From CAZRQL01 sp964602415 (GTDB lineage Bacteria; Bacteroidota; Bacteroidia; Cytophagales; Flammeovirgaceae), in assembly GCA_964602415.1 (NCBI GenBank), contig CAZRQL010000018.1:10370-74369 (forward strand): DNA of 64,000 bases, in the 5' to 3' direction. How positions within the stretch are numbered: the stretch's first letter is position 1; each line of letters begins with the position of its first letter. The notes beneath the pieces were generated by a model that was not told the origin of the DNA, did not search any database, and saw only the letters and a program-made list of their open reading frames with translations. Below, piece after piece: positions 1 through 8,800 of this stretch. The position numbers and the translations under genes were made by a program.

Positions 1-582
1 GTGTGACCACATAGAGTTTTTTCCATGTGTAATTACGTGAAATATGTGGCCGGGCGACAGCGTTGCGTACCTTCCCGCAGAATAATTAGGAACACCTTTG
101 TACACAGTCCCTACTTTACCTTGCCCATTTCCTGCCTCACCATGACAAGCAGCACAAAAAGCAAGGTATAAATGCTTTCCTTCGGCAAGGTTTTCCTCTG
201 TAGAATCTAAAGGGTTTTTCCAAATTTTGGCAGCGTACTCCGTGCTGTCTTTGTGCATCTCGTAATACAAAATCGGGTTTCCTTTTTGTATTGCATTAGT
301 CTGAGTAACTGAACGATAGTTTTGCCTTTTTATAGAGCCTTCAGGGGGTAAACGCAGATTAATCGGCTGCTTTCCATCATAATCATTATGTGGAGTAGAA
401 TTGGGAACAGAGTAAGAAAACCTTTGCAGAAATCCCTTGGGTTCATCCACAATTTGAGAAAGTGGCTCATAGGCCACAGAGTGGTACATCTGAGGTGCAT
501 ATTCATAACCTGCGTGGTTGTCGCGAGCCTGACATCCCCAAAAGGTTATTGCAAATAAAATATAAAGTAATTTCCTTTTCAT
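1..582 (-). CDS. actE: ActE-like monoheme cytochrome c lipoprotein (partial, 3' end beyond window)
   Basis: Reading back from the ATG at 580-582 gives 194 open codons that run off the left edge, so the C-terminus is missing. The N-terminus is a lipoprotein signal with lipobox TFWGC (Cys17), so the protein should be anchored on the periplasmic side. A single heme c motif CAACH lies at residues 143-147, followed by a cytochrome-c-like stretch. As the fifth gene after actA-B-C-D it fits ActE, the monoheme lipoprotein subunit of alternative complex III, which passes quinol electrons towards cytochrome oxidase. The distal axial Met is not visible because of the truncation. Confidence 0.88.
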   Translation of the reverse strand, partial: MKRKLLYILFAITFWGCQARDNHAGYEYAPQMYHSVAYEPLSQIVDEPKGFLQRFSYSVPNSTPHNDYDGKQPINLRLPPEGSIKRQNYRSVTQTNAIQKGNPILYYEMHKDSTEYAAKIWKNPLDSTEENLAEGKHLYLAFCAACHGEAGNGQGKVGTVYKGVPNYSAGRYATLSPGHIFHVITHGKNSMWSH

Positions 583-584
583 CG

Positions 585-1208
585 TTAGTTAATTTTACTT
601 GAACTTTGTACCCCAAATTGTAAGAGATCACTGAAATACTTTCCAAAAGTAGGATTCAAATCTTCTTGACTCATTTCTTGTGTTCTGACTTCATCAGCAT
701 GGTATTTCTTGAGCATTTCAGAAATCTGTGATTCGGATTTGGTATTCTTTGATAAATCAATTGCCATTACGTGTTTGTCATCTGTGCTGCGTCTGTCAAA
801 TACAACCGGCACACCGTGAGGCTTGAGGTTTCTAACGAAGAAGAAAGTAAATGCCATCCCAAAAGCTGAAAGCAACACTGTCATCTCAAAGGTAACCGGC
901 ACTAAGGCTGGTATTGCGATATAGGGTTTGCCTCCTATAATCATAGGCCAGTCAATCCCCATCATCCAACCTTGCATAAGTACAGCCAAAATAAAGCCTA
1001 AAGTCCCAAATAAAAATGCCGCAACAGGCATTCTGGACCGTTTGTAACCCAAAGCGTGTTCCAAGCCGTGTACAGGATAAGGACTATAAACTTCATGTAT
1101 GTTTACGCCTTCGTGCCTTATTTCTTCTACTGCATGGAGTAGGTCATCTTCATCGGAAAAAATCCCGACAATAAATTTTTGTGAAGTTTCTTTATGTGTG
1201 GTTTCCAT
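585..1208 (-). CDS. actD: Alternative complex III subunit ActD (DUF3341)
   Basis: About 207 residues. The first ATG (1206-1208) lies 4 nt after the actC stop; a longer reading from a TTG at 1218-1220 would overlap actC and is less likely. The N-terminal third is a soluble domain beginning with a strand like KFIVGIFSDEDDLLHAVEEI. Two transmembrane helices follow, one around FLFGTLGFILAVLMQGW and one around MTVLLSAFGMAFTFFFV, and the tail is soluble and ends near residue 207. This is the standard DUF3341/ActD layout. ActD anchors and stabilises the membrane part of alternative complex III and has no cofactor motif. It is co-transcribed with actA-C upstream and actE downstream (2-nt gap). Confidence 0.9.
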   Translation of the reverse strand: METTHKETSQKFIVGIFSDEDDLLHAVEEIRHEGVNIHEVYSPYPVHGLEHALGYKRSRMPVAAFLFGTLGFILAVLMQGWMMGIDWPMIIGGKPYIAIPALVPVTFEMTVLLSAFGMAFTFFFVRNLKPHGVPVVFDRRSTDDKHVMAIDLSKNTKSESQISEMLKKYHADEVRTQEMSQEDLNPTFGKYFSDLLQFGVQSSSKIN

Positions 1209-1212
1209 GTTC

Positions 1213-2643
1213 TTAAGCAATTTCGTTTTCAGGTATTCTGTCTTCTTTAGGAACTAAACTGTTGGGGATGGTACGGCGACCCTTATAAACATTCGAACTC
1301 GACGATTTGAGAACGGCTTTGACTTCAGCCATGTTGATAACTGGAAACACCTTGGCAAATAGAAAGAACAAGGTAAAGAACAACCCAAACGAGAATACAT
1401 AGCACATAACATCCCACAAGGTAGGTTCAAAATAGACCCAACTTGAAATCAAATAATCTCTATGCAGTGAAGTAACAATAATCACAAAACGTTCAAACCA
1501 CATCCCAATATTAACCACAATAGAAAGCATAAATGTAGCTACTATGCTGGTTCTTATTTTTTTGATATAAAAAAGCTGTGGAGAAATTACGTTACAAGTC
1601 ATCATAGACCAATAAGCCCACCAGTATTGTCCTGTTATTCTATTTACAAAGGCATATTGCTCGTATTCCACCATAGAATACCAAGCCATAAAAAATTCGG
1701 TAACGTAGGCAATTCCTACCACAGAGCCTGTTACCAAGATGATAATATTCATCATCTCAATGTGTTCCATGGTAATGTAATCTTCCAAATTATACACTTT
1801 TCGAGTAACGAGCATAAGTGTCAAAACCATTGCAAAACCCGAGAAAATCGCACCTGCAACAAAGTATGGTGGAAAGATGGTTGTGTGCCAGCCCGGAATC
1901 ACGGAGGTTGCGAAGTCAAAACTTACTATAGTGTGGACTGAAAGTACAAGGGGGGTAGAAAGGCCGGCCAAAATGAGAGAAACTGACTCATAGTGCATCC
2001 ATGTTTTGGCTGAACCATCGAAACCAAGACTCAAAGCACCATAAAAAAGACGACCTATTGTTGAAGTAGCGCGGTCTCTGATGGTGGCAAAATCCGGTAC
2101 CAAGCCTATAAACCAGAAAAGCAGAGATACAGAAAAATAAGTACTGATTGCGAAAACGTCCCAAAGAAGTGGAGAGTTAAAATTTACCCATAAAGAACCA
2201 TACGTATTTGGGAGAGGAAGCGGCCAATACACAAGCCAAGGGCGACCCATGTGCACAACAGGCCACATAGCCGCACAAATAACGGCAAATATGGTCATCG
2301 CCTCAGCGGCACGGTTGATTGATGAACGCCATTTTTGTCTGAAAAGCAATAGCACGGCTGAAATGAGTGTACCGGCGTGACCAATACCTACCCACCAGAC
2401 GAAGTTGGTGATATCCCAAGCCCATTGTACTGTGCGGTTTAGTCCCCAGCGACCTATCCCATTCCAGAGCATATCACCCAAAAAATACCCGCCTGTACCC
2501 AACAAAATCAAAGATACAGTAAAAGCAACCATCCATTTCGGGTTGGGTGGATTTTCAACATGTTTTGAAATATCTTCCGTGATGTCTTTGTAGGTTTTAC
2601 CACCAGTAATTAGCGGCTCACGAATTTTAGAAACTATCTGCAT
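1213..2643 (-). CDS. actC: Alternative complex III membrane subunit ActC (NrfD/PsrC family)
   Basis: 476 residues with about ten hydrophobic helices and no cofactor motif, as expected for the NrfD/PsrC-like quinol-binding subunit. Family signatures visible are the WWVGIGHAGTLISAVLLL segment near residues 83-100 and the HMGRPWLVYW stretch after the third helix. ActC and its paralog ActF bind quinol and are proposed to couple electron transfer to ion movement; no ActF is visible here and it would lie beyond the left edge. It starts 10 nt after the actB stop and ends 4 nt before actD, so it is clearly within the operon. Confidence 0.93.
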   Translation of the reverse strand: MQIVSKIREPLITGGKTYKDITEDISKHVENPPNPKWMVAFTVSLILLGTGGYFLGDMLWNGIGRWGLNRTVQWAWDITNFVWWVGIGHAGTLISAVLLLFRQKWRSSINRAAEAMTIFAVICAAMWPVVHMGRPWLVYWPLPLPNTYGSLWVNFNSPLLWDVFAISTYFSVSLLFWFIGLVPDFATIRDRATSTIGRLFYGALSLGFDGSAKTWMHYESVSLILAGLSTPLVLSVHTIVSFDFATSVIPGWHTTIFPPYFVAGAIFSGFAMVLTLMLVTRKVYNLEDYITMEHIEMMNIIILVTGSVVGIAYVTEFFMAWYSMVEYEQYAFVNRITGQYWWAYWSMMTCNVISPQLFYIKKIRTSIVATFMLSIVVNIGMWFERFVIIVTSLHRDYLISSWVYFEPTLWDVMCYVFSFGLFFTLFFLFAKVFPVINMAEVKAVLKSSSSNVYKGRRTIPNSLVPKEDRIPENEIA

Positions 2644-2653
2644 GAGGATTTAT

Positions 2654-5600
2654 TTAGGCTTGATTCTGTTCTTTATTTCTAATTTTAGTCAAATACCATA
2701 CGTTTGGAGACACATTGATTTCCTCCAAAACATTGTAAGCACGGGCTTCAATTTCGACATTCATCCGTTTGCGAATGAGGCTTTCGGTATCATTGAGGTC
2801 TCCGAAAGTAATTGCGTTTGTCGGACATGCTGATGCGCAAGCAGTTGTGAACTCTCCATCACTGGGACGGCGTTTTTCGCGCTTGGCTTTAAGTTTTGCT
2901 TCTTGGATACGCTGTACACAAAGTGAACATTTCTCCATCACTCCACGAGAGCGAACGGTAACATCAGGATTGAGCACCATTTTACCCAATTGGTTGTTCA
3001 TGTGGTAGTCAAAATCACTGTTATTGTTGTACAAGAACCAATTGAAGCGGCGAACTTTGTATGGACAGTTGTTGGCACAATACTTTGTACCTACGCAACG
3101 GTTGTAGGTCATCTGGTTCAATCCTTCTGAGCTGTGAGTAGTGGCCGCTACAGGGCAGACTGTTTCACAAGGCGCATTGTTGCAATGTTGGCACATCATT
3201 GGCTGAAAAACAACCTCAGGATTCTCAGCTACTTCTTCAAGTTCGCTGTAATTCGAAGCACCTTCTCTGGATGAATAATAGCGGTCTATCCTGAGCCAGT
3301 GCATCTCACGGCGACGGGCGACTTCAACCTTTCCTACAACAGGGACATTATTCTCTAAATTGCAAGCAGTAATACATGCCGAGCAACCAGTACAAGTGTT
3401 AAGGTCTATCATCAATCCCCAATGGTGATTGTAATACTTATACTTGTCAATGTCAAGGTTCATCTTGTTTGCCCAAAGCTCAAGGTCTTTCTCTTTTTCA
3501 GAGATTTTGGGCTTAGCAAAGCCATCTTTTTTGATGTCCCAAACTGATATATTGCCGGGTTCAGATTTACCGCTGTAACGAGAGATTTTGGGATAAAAGC
3601 GTCCAGCTTTGGTATCTTGTTGATATTTAGACAAAATAGTCTCTTGAATGATGGTCTCCCTGCCCATAATTGTATGGTGGGTTTGTGTTTGGGCTATCAT
3701 TTCTTTACTACCAGTCGGCTCGATAGTTACATCATCAACGACAAAGGACGCAACGGTTGTATCGCCTACAGGCATAATCTGGTACACATTGTATCCGCCG
3801 GCTTCTTGGGTAACTTTCCCCGCTGAAGCATCGCGTCCGTAGCCAGTCATCACAGCGATTGTGCCGTTGGCCAAACCGGGCTGGACAATGACGGGAAGAG
3901 TAAAAGAGCGGCTTCTGATAATGACCTTAGCCAAAGAGGCTTTAGTTTCAAACGATGGAAACTTATCCGCCATGGACATAGGTACTGCAATAAAATTGCC
4001 CCAGCACATCTTAGTGATGGGATCGGGGGTTTCTTGGAGTATCGGGTTGTTGGCCTGAGAGCCATTGCCCATAATCGGACTGGAGTAGATGAATAGCTCC
4101 AAACCATTGGACTGAGACGGAGAGAGTTTTGAGGCCATACCCAAAACATCTGTATTGAGCGGTGCTACTGAGGCAATAGGGGGTAGATCTGAATCAATCT
4201 CAAACACACCATCGTGCAAAGAACGCACCCAAAACTGTTGGGCATCAGACTCAGAAGAATACTGTTTTAGGTTTTTAATCCAGCTCTGTTTGACAAAAGC
4301 TTCGTAGCTGCCCTCTATACCTGCCCATTTCATCAAAGAATCTTGAACTTGTCGGTATTTGAATATAGGCGTTATGGTAGGCTGACAAAGGCTATAAAAC
4401 CCTCTCTTAATCTCATAATCACCCCATGACTCCAAATAATGCCTATCGGGGCAATTGTAAAAAGTAAGGGATGCGGTTTCGCTGAGCCTATCTGAAGTTG
4501 ATATGGAAAGTTGAGCTGTCCCAATCGAATTTTTGATTTCTTCGCCAAGTGGATGGTCAAAAACAGGATTGCAATTGTAGAAGATCACAGCTTTAACTGA
4601 GCCAGACTTAAGCTCTGAAACAAAAGCAGACATTTTTTCATCATTGCCTTGTTTGGTGAGTATGGGTCTGTCCATGTTGATAGTCTGCCCGTATGCCCCC
4701 AGCATCTGGTTGATGGCAGCCACTACTGTTTGATGGGCTTGCTCATTGATTCCGCAAACTACTAATGAGTTTTGACGCGATTGAGCCAAATCTTTTGCAG
4801 CGGCTTCTATTATTTTGACACCGTTGCCCAAAGAAGAGTAATCAAGCCCCAAGGATTGACCGCCCAAAATCGAAGCCAAACTATCATGCAACTTGGCTAT
4901 AATTAAGCCCATTTGTGACGGCTTGAAAGACATGCGATAGTCTGCACTTGCGCCAGTCATGGAAAGCATGGTCTCAAAACAATAAAGTCGAGACATGTCT
5001 TTCTTTCCATCACTCTGCACCTTACGAGTCTCAGCCCAGTCTGCCGAGTGTTCGACGGGGGCAAGCCAGCCACCCAAAAAGTCTGCACTTATCGAGACAA
5101 TCGTTTGGGCTTTGTCAAAATCGAAGGAAGGAATTACATCTTTACCAAACAAATTCTTATGTGCCAAACGAATGGCGTACAAACTCTCAGTATCATAAAC
5201 CACATGTTGTGTGGTAGGGTATTTCTGAATAAACTGCTCAATGACAGCTAAGGTGCTGGGGCTGGCAATCGTGTTGCTAACTATTCTGATTGAACCGGAA
5301 GAATTGGCTATTTCCTGAAGTTTGGAACTTATTTCGGCATCAAGTGCGTCCCACTCTATTTGAGAACCTTGTTTAGTAGGGTATTTAACTTTTTCTATGT
5401 CATAGAGCGAGAGAACTGAAGCAGTTGCCCTAGAAGTAATCCCTCCTTTGGTCAATGTAGAGAAACTATTGCCTTCAACAAAAATAGGTCTGCCGTCCTT
5501 TACTTTTACAACAACCGGTAAATATTCACCACCGTCTGCATAAGTGGAGGCATAATAATCAGATATGCTTGGGTCGGCATTTTCCGGCTTATTGAGATAA

Positions 5601-5839
5601 GGAATTGCTTTTTTAATCGGGGCTTCACAAGCTGCAAGCGAAACAGCTGCTACGCTAAATCCCATCATTTTCAGAAAATCGCGTCTGCCGGGATTGGCCA
5701 CATCATCATGCTGTGAATTATCGCCGTAAGAATCAGAAATAGGGAGCTCATCAATAAACTCCTTAGAAGCGTTTTTTATAAACTCGGGGTCATTTTTGAG
5801 TTGTTCTACCCCTTGCCAGTACACCTTTTTATTGTCCAT
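2654..5839 (-). CDS. actB: Alternative complex III iron-sulfur subunit ActB (molybdopterin-oxidoreductase-like plus ferredoxin domains)
   Basis: 1061 residues, matching ActB of other Bacteroidota. Near residues 51-71 there is a twin-arginine-like signal (GRRDFLKMMG) followed by a hydrophobic stretch ending in AAC. The large middle part resembles a molybdopterin oxidoreductase, although ActB of this family is known to carry no Mo cofactor. The C-terminal quarter holds four ferredoxin-type cysteine clusters: CTGCSACITAC, CQHCNNAPCETVCP, CVGTKYCANNCP and CSLC/CASACP. These relay electrons between the ActA hemes and the quinol site. The gene lies between actA and actC. Confidence 0.95.
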   Translation of the reverse strand: MDNKKVYWQGVEQLKNDPEFIKNASKEFIDELPISDSYGDNSQHDDVANPGRRDFLKMMGFSVAAVSLAACEAPIKKAIPYLNKPENADPSISDYYASTYADGGEYLPVVVKVKDGRPIFVEGNSFSTLTKGGITSRATASVLSLYDIEKVKYPTKQGSQIEWDALDAEISSKLQEIANSSGSIRIVSNTIASPSTLAVIEQFIQKYPTTQHVVYDTESLYAIRLAHKNLFGKDVIPSFDFDKAQTIVSISADFLGGWLAPVEHSADWAETRKVQSDGKKDMSRLYCFETMLSMTGASADYRMSFKPSQMGLIIAKLHDSLASILGGQSLGLDYSSLGNGVKIIEAAAKDLAQSRQNSLVVCGINEQAHQTVVAAINQMLGAYGQTINMDRPILTKQGNDEKMSAFVSELKSGSVKAVIFYNCNPVFDHPLGEEIKNSIGTAQLSISTSDRLSETASLTFYNCPDRHYLESWGDYEIKRGFYSLCQPTITPIFKYRQVQDSLMKWAGIEGSYEAFVKQSWIKNLKQYSSESDAQQFWVRSLHDGVFEIDSDLPPIASVAPLNTDVLGMASKLSPSQSNGLELFIYSSPIMGNGSQANNPILQETPDPITKMCWGNFIAVPMSMADKFPSFETKASLAKVIIRSRSFTLPVIVQPGLANGTIAVMTGYGRDASAGKVTQEAGGYNVYQIMPVGDTTVASFVVDDVTIEPTGSKEMIAQTQTHHTIMGRETIIQETILSKYQQDTKAGRFYPKISRYSGKSEPGNISVWDIKKDGFAKPKISEKEKDLELWANKMNLDIDKYKYYNHHWGLMIDLNTCTGCSACITACNLENNVPVVGKVEVARRREMHWLRIDRYYSSREGASNYSELEEVAENPEVVFQPMMCQHCNNAPCETVCPVAATTHSSEGLNQMTYNRCVGTKYCANNCPYKVRRFNWFLYNNNSDFDYHMNNQLGKMVLNPDVTVRSRGVMEKCSLCVQRIQEAKLKAKREKRRPSDGEFTTACASACPTNAITFGDLNDTESLIRKRMNVEIEARAYNVLEEINVSPNVWYLTKIRNKEQNQA

Positions 5840-5865
5840 ACGAATTGTTTGCAGTTAAAATTTTA

Positions 5866-7119
5866 CTAATAATGGCATTTTGAACACTCCAAGCCTCCGA
5901 TATTTTCTACTTTCATCGGTTTTTTAGTCTGCGAATTGTGCATCTCGACCAATTTATCATAATAGGCATTTCCCTTGTGGTTCACATCAGTCTTACGGTG
6001 ACAGTCTATACACCATCCCATCGTAAGCAAAGAGTGTTGCTGAACCACTTCCATTTGCTTAATATCGCCGTGGCAGGTTTCACATTCAATTCCGGCAACC
6101 TTGACGTGCTGGGCGTGGTTGAAATAAGATAAGTCAGGCAAATTGTGGACACGTACCCACTGAACAGGTTCATCGTTTTCAATAGCTGCATAAATTTTTT
6201 GTATCTCAGGAGACGCTGCCTTGATTTTGTTGTGGCAGTTCATACAAATATTTAGAGAAGGAATGTTGGCACTTTTGCCTTTTTCAACCCCTGTATGGCA
6301 ATACTTACAGTCAATTTCGTAGTAGCCTGCGTGAAGTTTGTGAGAAAACTTAATGGGCTGGTCAGGTGCATAACCCTGCTGCACGCCTACTGCAAAAAGT
6401 CCATCAACAATCAACTTGAGGGCTAAGGCTACAAATACAACTGAAGCAATCCCCACAAAACCTTGACTGGTCAAAATTTTGCCGATATTAACTTTTTGCT
6501 CTAAATATTCAACTTCTTCTTCACTGAGTCCTTTCTCCTGTTTGAGGTAGCGGGTGAGCGTAGCCACCAATAAATAAACCACCCCTAAAACCAATGCCAA
6601 AAGAACCAACAAACCAGCTATAATAGCATATAGAAAATTTTGATTTAATCCTGATGCTGTACCCGCAGCGGCTGCGCCCGAAGCATCTCCTCCACCTTTT
6701 ACAACAGGAGCAGGAGGCCCTGCAATGGTTTCTTTTTGGACATAGGCCAAAATATTTTTAATGTCTGTTTCATTCAAAAAATCATGATTGGGCATGTACT
6801 GTTTGTACTCATTGTAAAGCTCAACAGCGTGTTTGTCGCCACTTTTTATCATTTTCTCAGGGTAGCGAATAAAACTCACCAGCCATGCCAAAGACTGTCT
6901 TTCATAAATGCCCGCCAATTTTGGTCCAACGACTTTCTCGTGGACGGCATGACATTGTGCGCAATTAGCCTTGTAAATTCCTTCTCCTGCTGCAATAGAG
7001 GCATCGTCTGTTGGTATTCCGCTTGCTCCTCCATCTTGGGCTTGTAGCTGATTTACCCCTATCAGGAGCAACACCAGTGCAATCCATCTCCCCATCAATA
7101 GCCTTGAACTGAGTAACAT
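5866..7119 (-). CDS. actA: Alternative complex III multiheme cytochrome c ActA (six CXXCH motifs)
   Basis: I place the start at the ATG 7117-7119 (417 aa). A longer open frame reaches 7176 but would begin upstream of the promoter at 7147-7177. The ATG at 7093-7095, just before the signal-like MGRWIALVLLLIGVNQLQAQ, is the main alternative. Six heme c motifs are visible: CAQCH at residues 53-57 in an N-terminal cytochrome c domain, then CKYCH, CMNCH, CETCH, CIDCH and the C-terminal CSKCH. Two hydrophobic helices separate the first heme domain from the pentaheme part. The gene is first in the act operon. The protein transfers electrons from the ActB clusters to ActE or soluble cytochromes in the periplasm. 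Confidence 0.92.
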   Translation of the reverse strand: MLLSSRLLMGRWIALVLLLIGVNQLQAQDGGASGIPTDDASIAAGEGIYKANCAQCHAVHEKVVGPKLAGIYERQSLAWLVSFIRYPEKMIKSGDKHAVELYNEYKQYMPNHDFLNETDIKNILAYVQKETIAGPPAPVVKGGGDASGAAAAGTASGLNQNFLYAIIAGLLVLLALVLGVVYLLVATLTRYLKQEKGLSEEEVEYLEQKVNIGKILTSQGFVGIASVVFVALALKLIVDGLFAVGVQQGYAPDQPIKFSHKLHAGYYEIDCKYCHTGVEKGKSANIPSLNICMNCHNKIKAASPEIQKIYAAIENDEPVQWVRVHNLPDLSYFNHAQHVKVAGIECETCHGDIKQMEVVQQHSLLTMGWCIDCHRKTDVNHKGNAYYDKLVEMHNSQTKKPMKVENIGGLECSKCHY

Positions 7120-7146
7120 AAATGTGTTGTAATTTTTACTTTGGCA

Positions 7147-7177
7147 CAAAACTAATGCAGCAATAGATAGTTTCAAA
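7147..7177 (-). promoter_or_regulatory. Promoter of the act operon (Bacteroidetes -33/-7 type)
   Basis: On the minus strand TTTG (7174-7177) is followed after 19 nt by TAGTTTTG (7147-7154), matching the Bacteroidetes primary-sigma consensus TTTG-N17-23-TAnnTTTG. Transcription should start near 7143, giving a leader of about 24 nt to the ATG at 7119. This position argues against the longer actA reading. Confidence 0.65.
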
Positions 7178-7380
7178 GCGAAAAGTTAAAAATTGGAAAG
7201 AAAACTAAAATTTAATAGCTATTGATAATCAAATTGTTATACTCGTATTTTAAAAAAAGCGTCCTGCAAGACGAGCAAATAGAGTTTATTTAGATTGATT
7301 TTAAATTTTTTACTGTTTCAAAATCAAATTCTTAGCTGTTGATTGAAGCGTCATAATCTTTTCAAAATACCAATCCCGAA
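7178..7380. other. AT-rich intergenic spacer between divergent actA and the PLP decarboxylase gene
   Basis: About 200 nt of AT-rich DNA between divergently transcribed genes. I see a short inverted repeat around gcgtcctgcaagacg and no ORF, tRNA or convincing -7 element for the plus-strand decarboxylase. Confidence 0.4.
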
Positions 7381-8796
7381 ATGGAAAAAATTTTTTCTCC
7401 CGAACAATTTAGAAAACAAGCTCATTTTGTAGTGGATATGTTAAGCGACTATTTGGCTCAAGTAGAAAGCCGACCAACAGTTTTGCCTTGGCAAACAGCC
7501 GAGGCAAGTCTGGAGTTTTGGATACAAAAACTTGATTTTGAAGGGGGTAAAAGCAGTTTGGAATTGTTGGAAGCGGTCATGGAGCGAAGTGTCAAAATTC
7601 ATCACCCCCGCTACATGGGACATCAAGTTGGGATGGTTGCCCCCACAGCGGCACTTGCCGGTCTGGTAACGGGACTGCTCAACAACGGAATGGCTGTCTA
7701 TGAGATGGGCATCAGCTCAGTGCCCTTGGAGCAAATAATATGCCGCAAATTTGCCGAGCTTTTTGGGCTTCCTCCAACTGCGGGAGGCTTCATGACTTCG
7801 GGAGGTACGCTGGCCAACACCACCGCTCTACTTGCCGCCAGACAAATAAAAGCAGGCCGAAATGTGTGGAAACAAGGGCAGCAAGGCGAGAAAATGGCCG
7901 TCATGGTCAGCAGCCAAACGCATTACTGCATGAGTCGGGCAGTGCAAATCATGGGATGGGGAGAAGAAGGAATCATCAAAATAGCTACCGATACCCATTT
8001 CAAAATCAGGCTTGACTTGCTCGAAGAAGCATATCAAGCGGCTTCACAACAAGGCATAAAAGTAATTGCCATCGTTGGGAGTGCTTGCTCTACGGCTTTA
8101 GGGGCTTTTGATGATTTGGAGTCACTGGCTGATTTTGCCAAACAAAAAAACCTTTGGTTTCATGTTGATGCCGCTCACGGAGGGCCTGCCATACTTAGTC
8201 CCAAATACAAATACCTCCTGAAGGGAATTGAAAAAGCCGACAGTATCACAATTGATTTTCATAAGATGATGATGGTTCCGGCTTTGGCCAGCGCCCTGAT
8301 TTACAGATGTGAGGCAGATGCCATGCAGACATTTGCCCAAAAAGCCGAATACCTGCTCAACGAGCAAGAAACCTATTGGCAAAACCCTGCCGCAAGAACT
8401 TTTGAATGCAGCAAGTTTATGATGTCCGTAAAAGTAGCCGCTCTCATCCACGAAAACGGGCTGAGTAAAATTGGCCAATACGTAGAAAAATGCTTTGACA
8501 ACGGAAAATTATTTGCCCAAATCATATCCCAAAACCCCGATTTTCAACTCGCTGCCCAACCTGAATGCAATATTGTTTGCTTTAGGTACGTGGGCAAAAA
8601 TTTAGAAGACAACGCACTTAATGCAATCAATAAAAAAATTCGCGAAAAATTGTTGCAACAAGGTGAGTTTTACATCCTAAAAACCGAAATTGAGGGTAAG
8701 ACCTTTTTTAGGGTATCGCTTATGAATGTTTTTAGCTCTGAAAAAGAGTTCAAAACTTTACTCGTCAAAATTAAAGAAACGGCTCAGGGTGTTTGA
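7381..8796 (+). CDS. PLP-dependent group II amino-acid decarboxylase
   Basis: 471 residues of the aromatic-L-amino-acid / diaminobutyrate / glutamate decarboxylase family (fold type I). The internal aldimine lysine is K295 in the motif DFHKMM. HVDAAHGG (residues 261-268) contains the pyridine-nitrogen Asp263, and SQTHYC (H181) supplies the ring-stacking His. The substrate-loop region GGFMTSGGTLANTTAL is also typical. The substrate cannot be read from the sequence; similar Bacteroidota proteins are annotated as L-2,4-diaminobutyrate or aromatic amino acid decarboxylases. It is a single gene that ends 4 nt before the convergent TPR gene. Confidence 0.9.
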   Translation: MEKIFSPEQFRKQAHFVVDMLSDYLAQVESRPTVLPWQTAEASLEFWIQKLDFEGGKSSLELLEAVMERSVKIHHPRYMGHQVGMVAPTAALAGLVTGLLNNGMAVYEMGISSVPLEQIICRKFAELFGLPPTAGGFMTSGGTLANTTALLAARQIKAGRNVWKQGQQGEKMAVMVSSQTHYCMSRAVQIMGWGEEGIIKIATDTHFKIRLDLLEEAYQAASQQGIKVIAIVGSACSTALGAFDDLESLADFAKQKNLWFHVDAAHGGPAILSPKYKYLLKGIEKADSITIDFHKMMMVPALASALIYRCEADAMQTFAQKAEYLLNEQETYWQNPAARTFECSKFMMSVKVAALIHENGLSKIGQYVEKCFDNGKLFAQIISQNPDFQLAAQPECNIVCFRYVGKNLEDNALNAINKKIREKLLQQGEFYILKTEIEGKTFFRVSLMNVFSSEKEFKTLLVKIKETAQGV

Positions 8797-8800
8797 AAAT

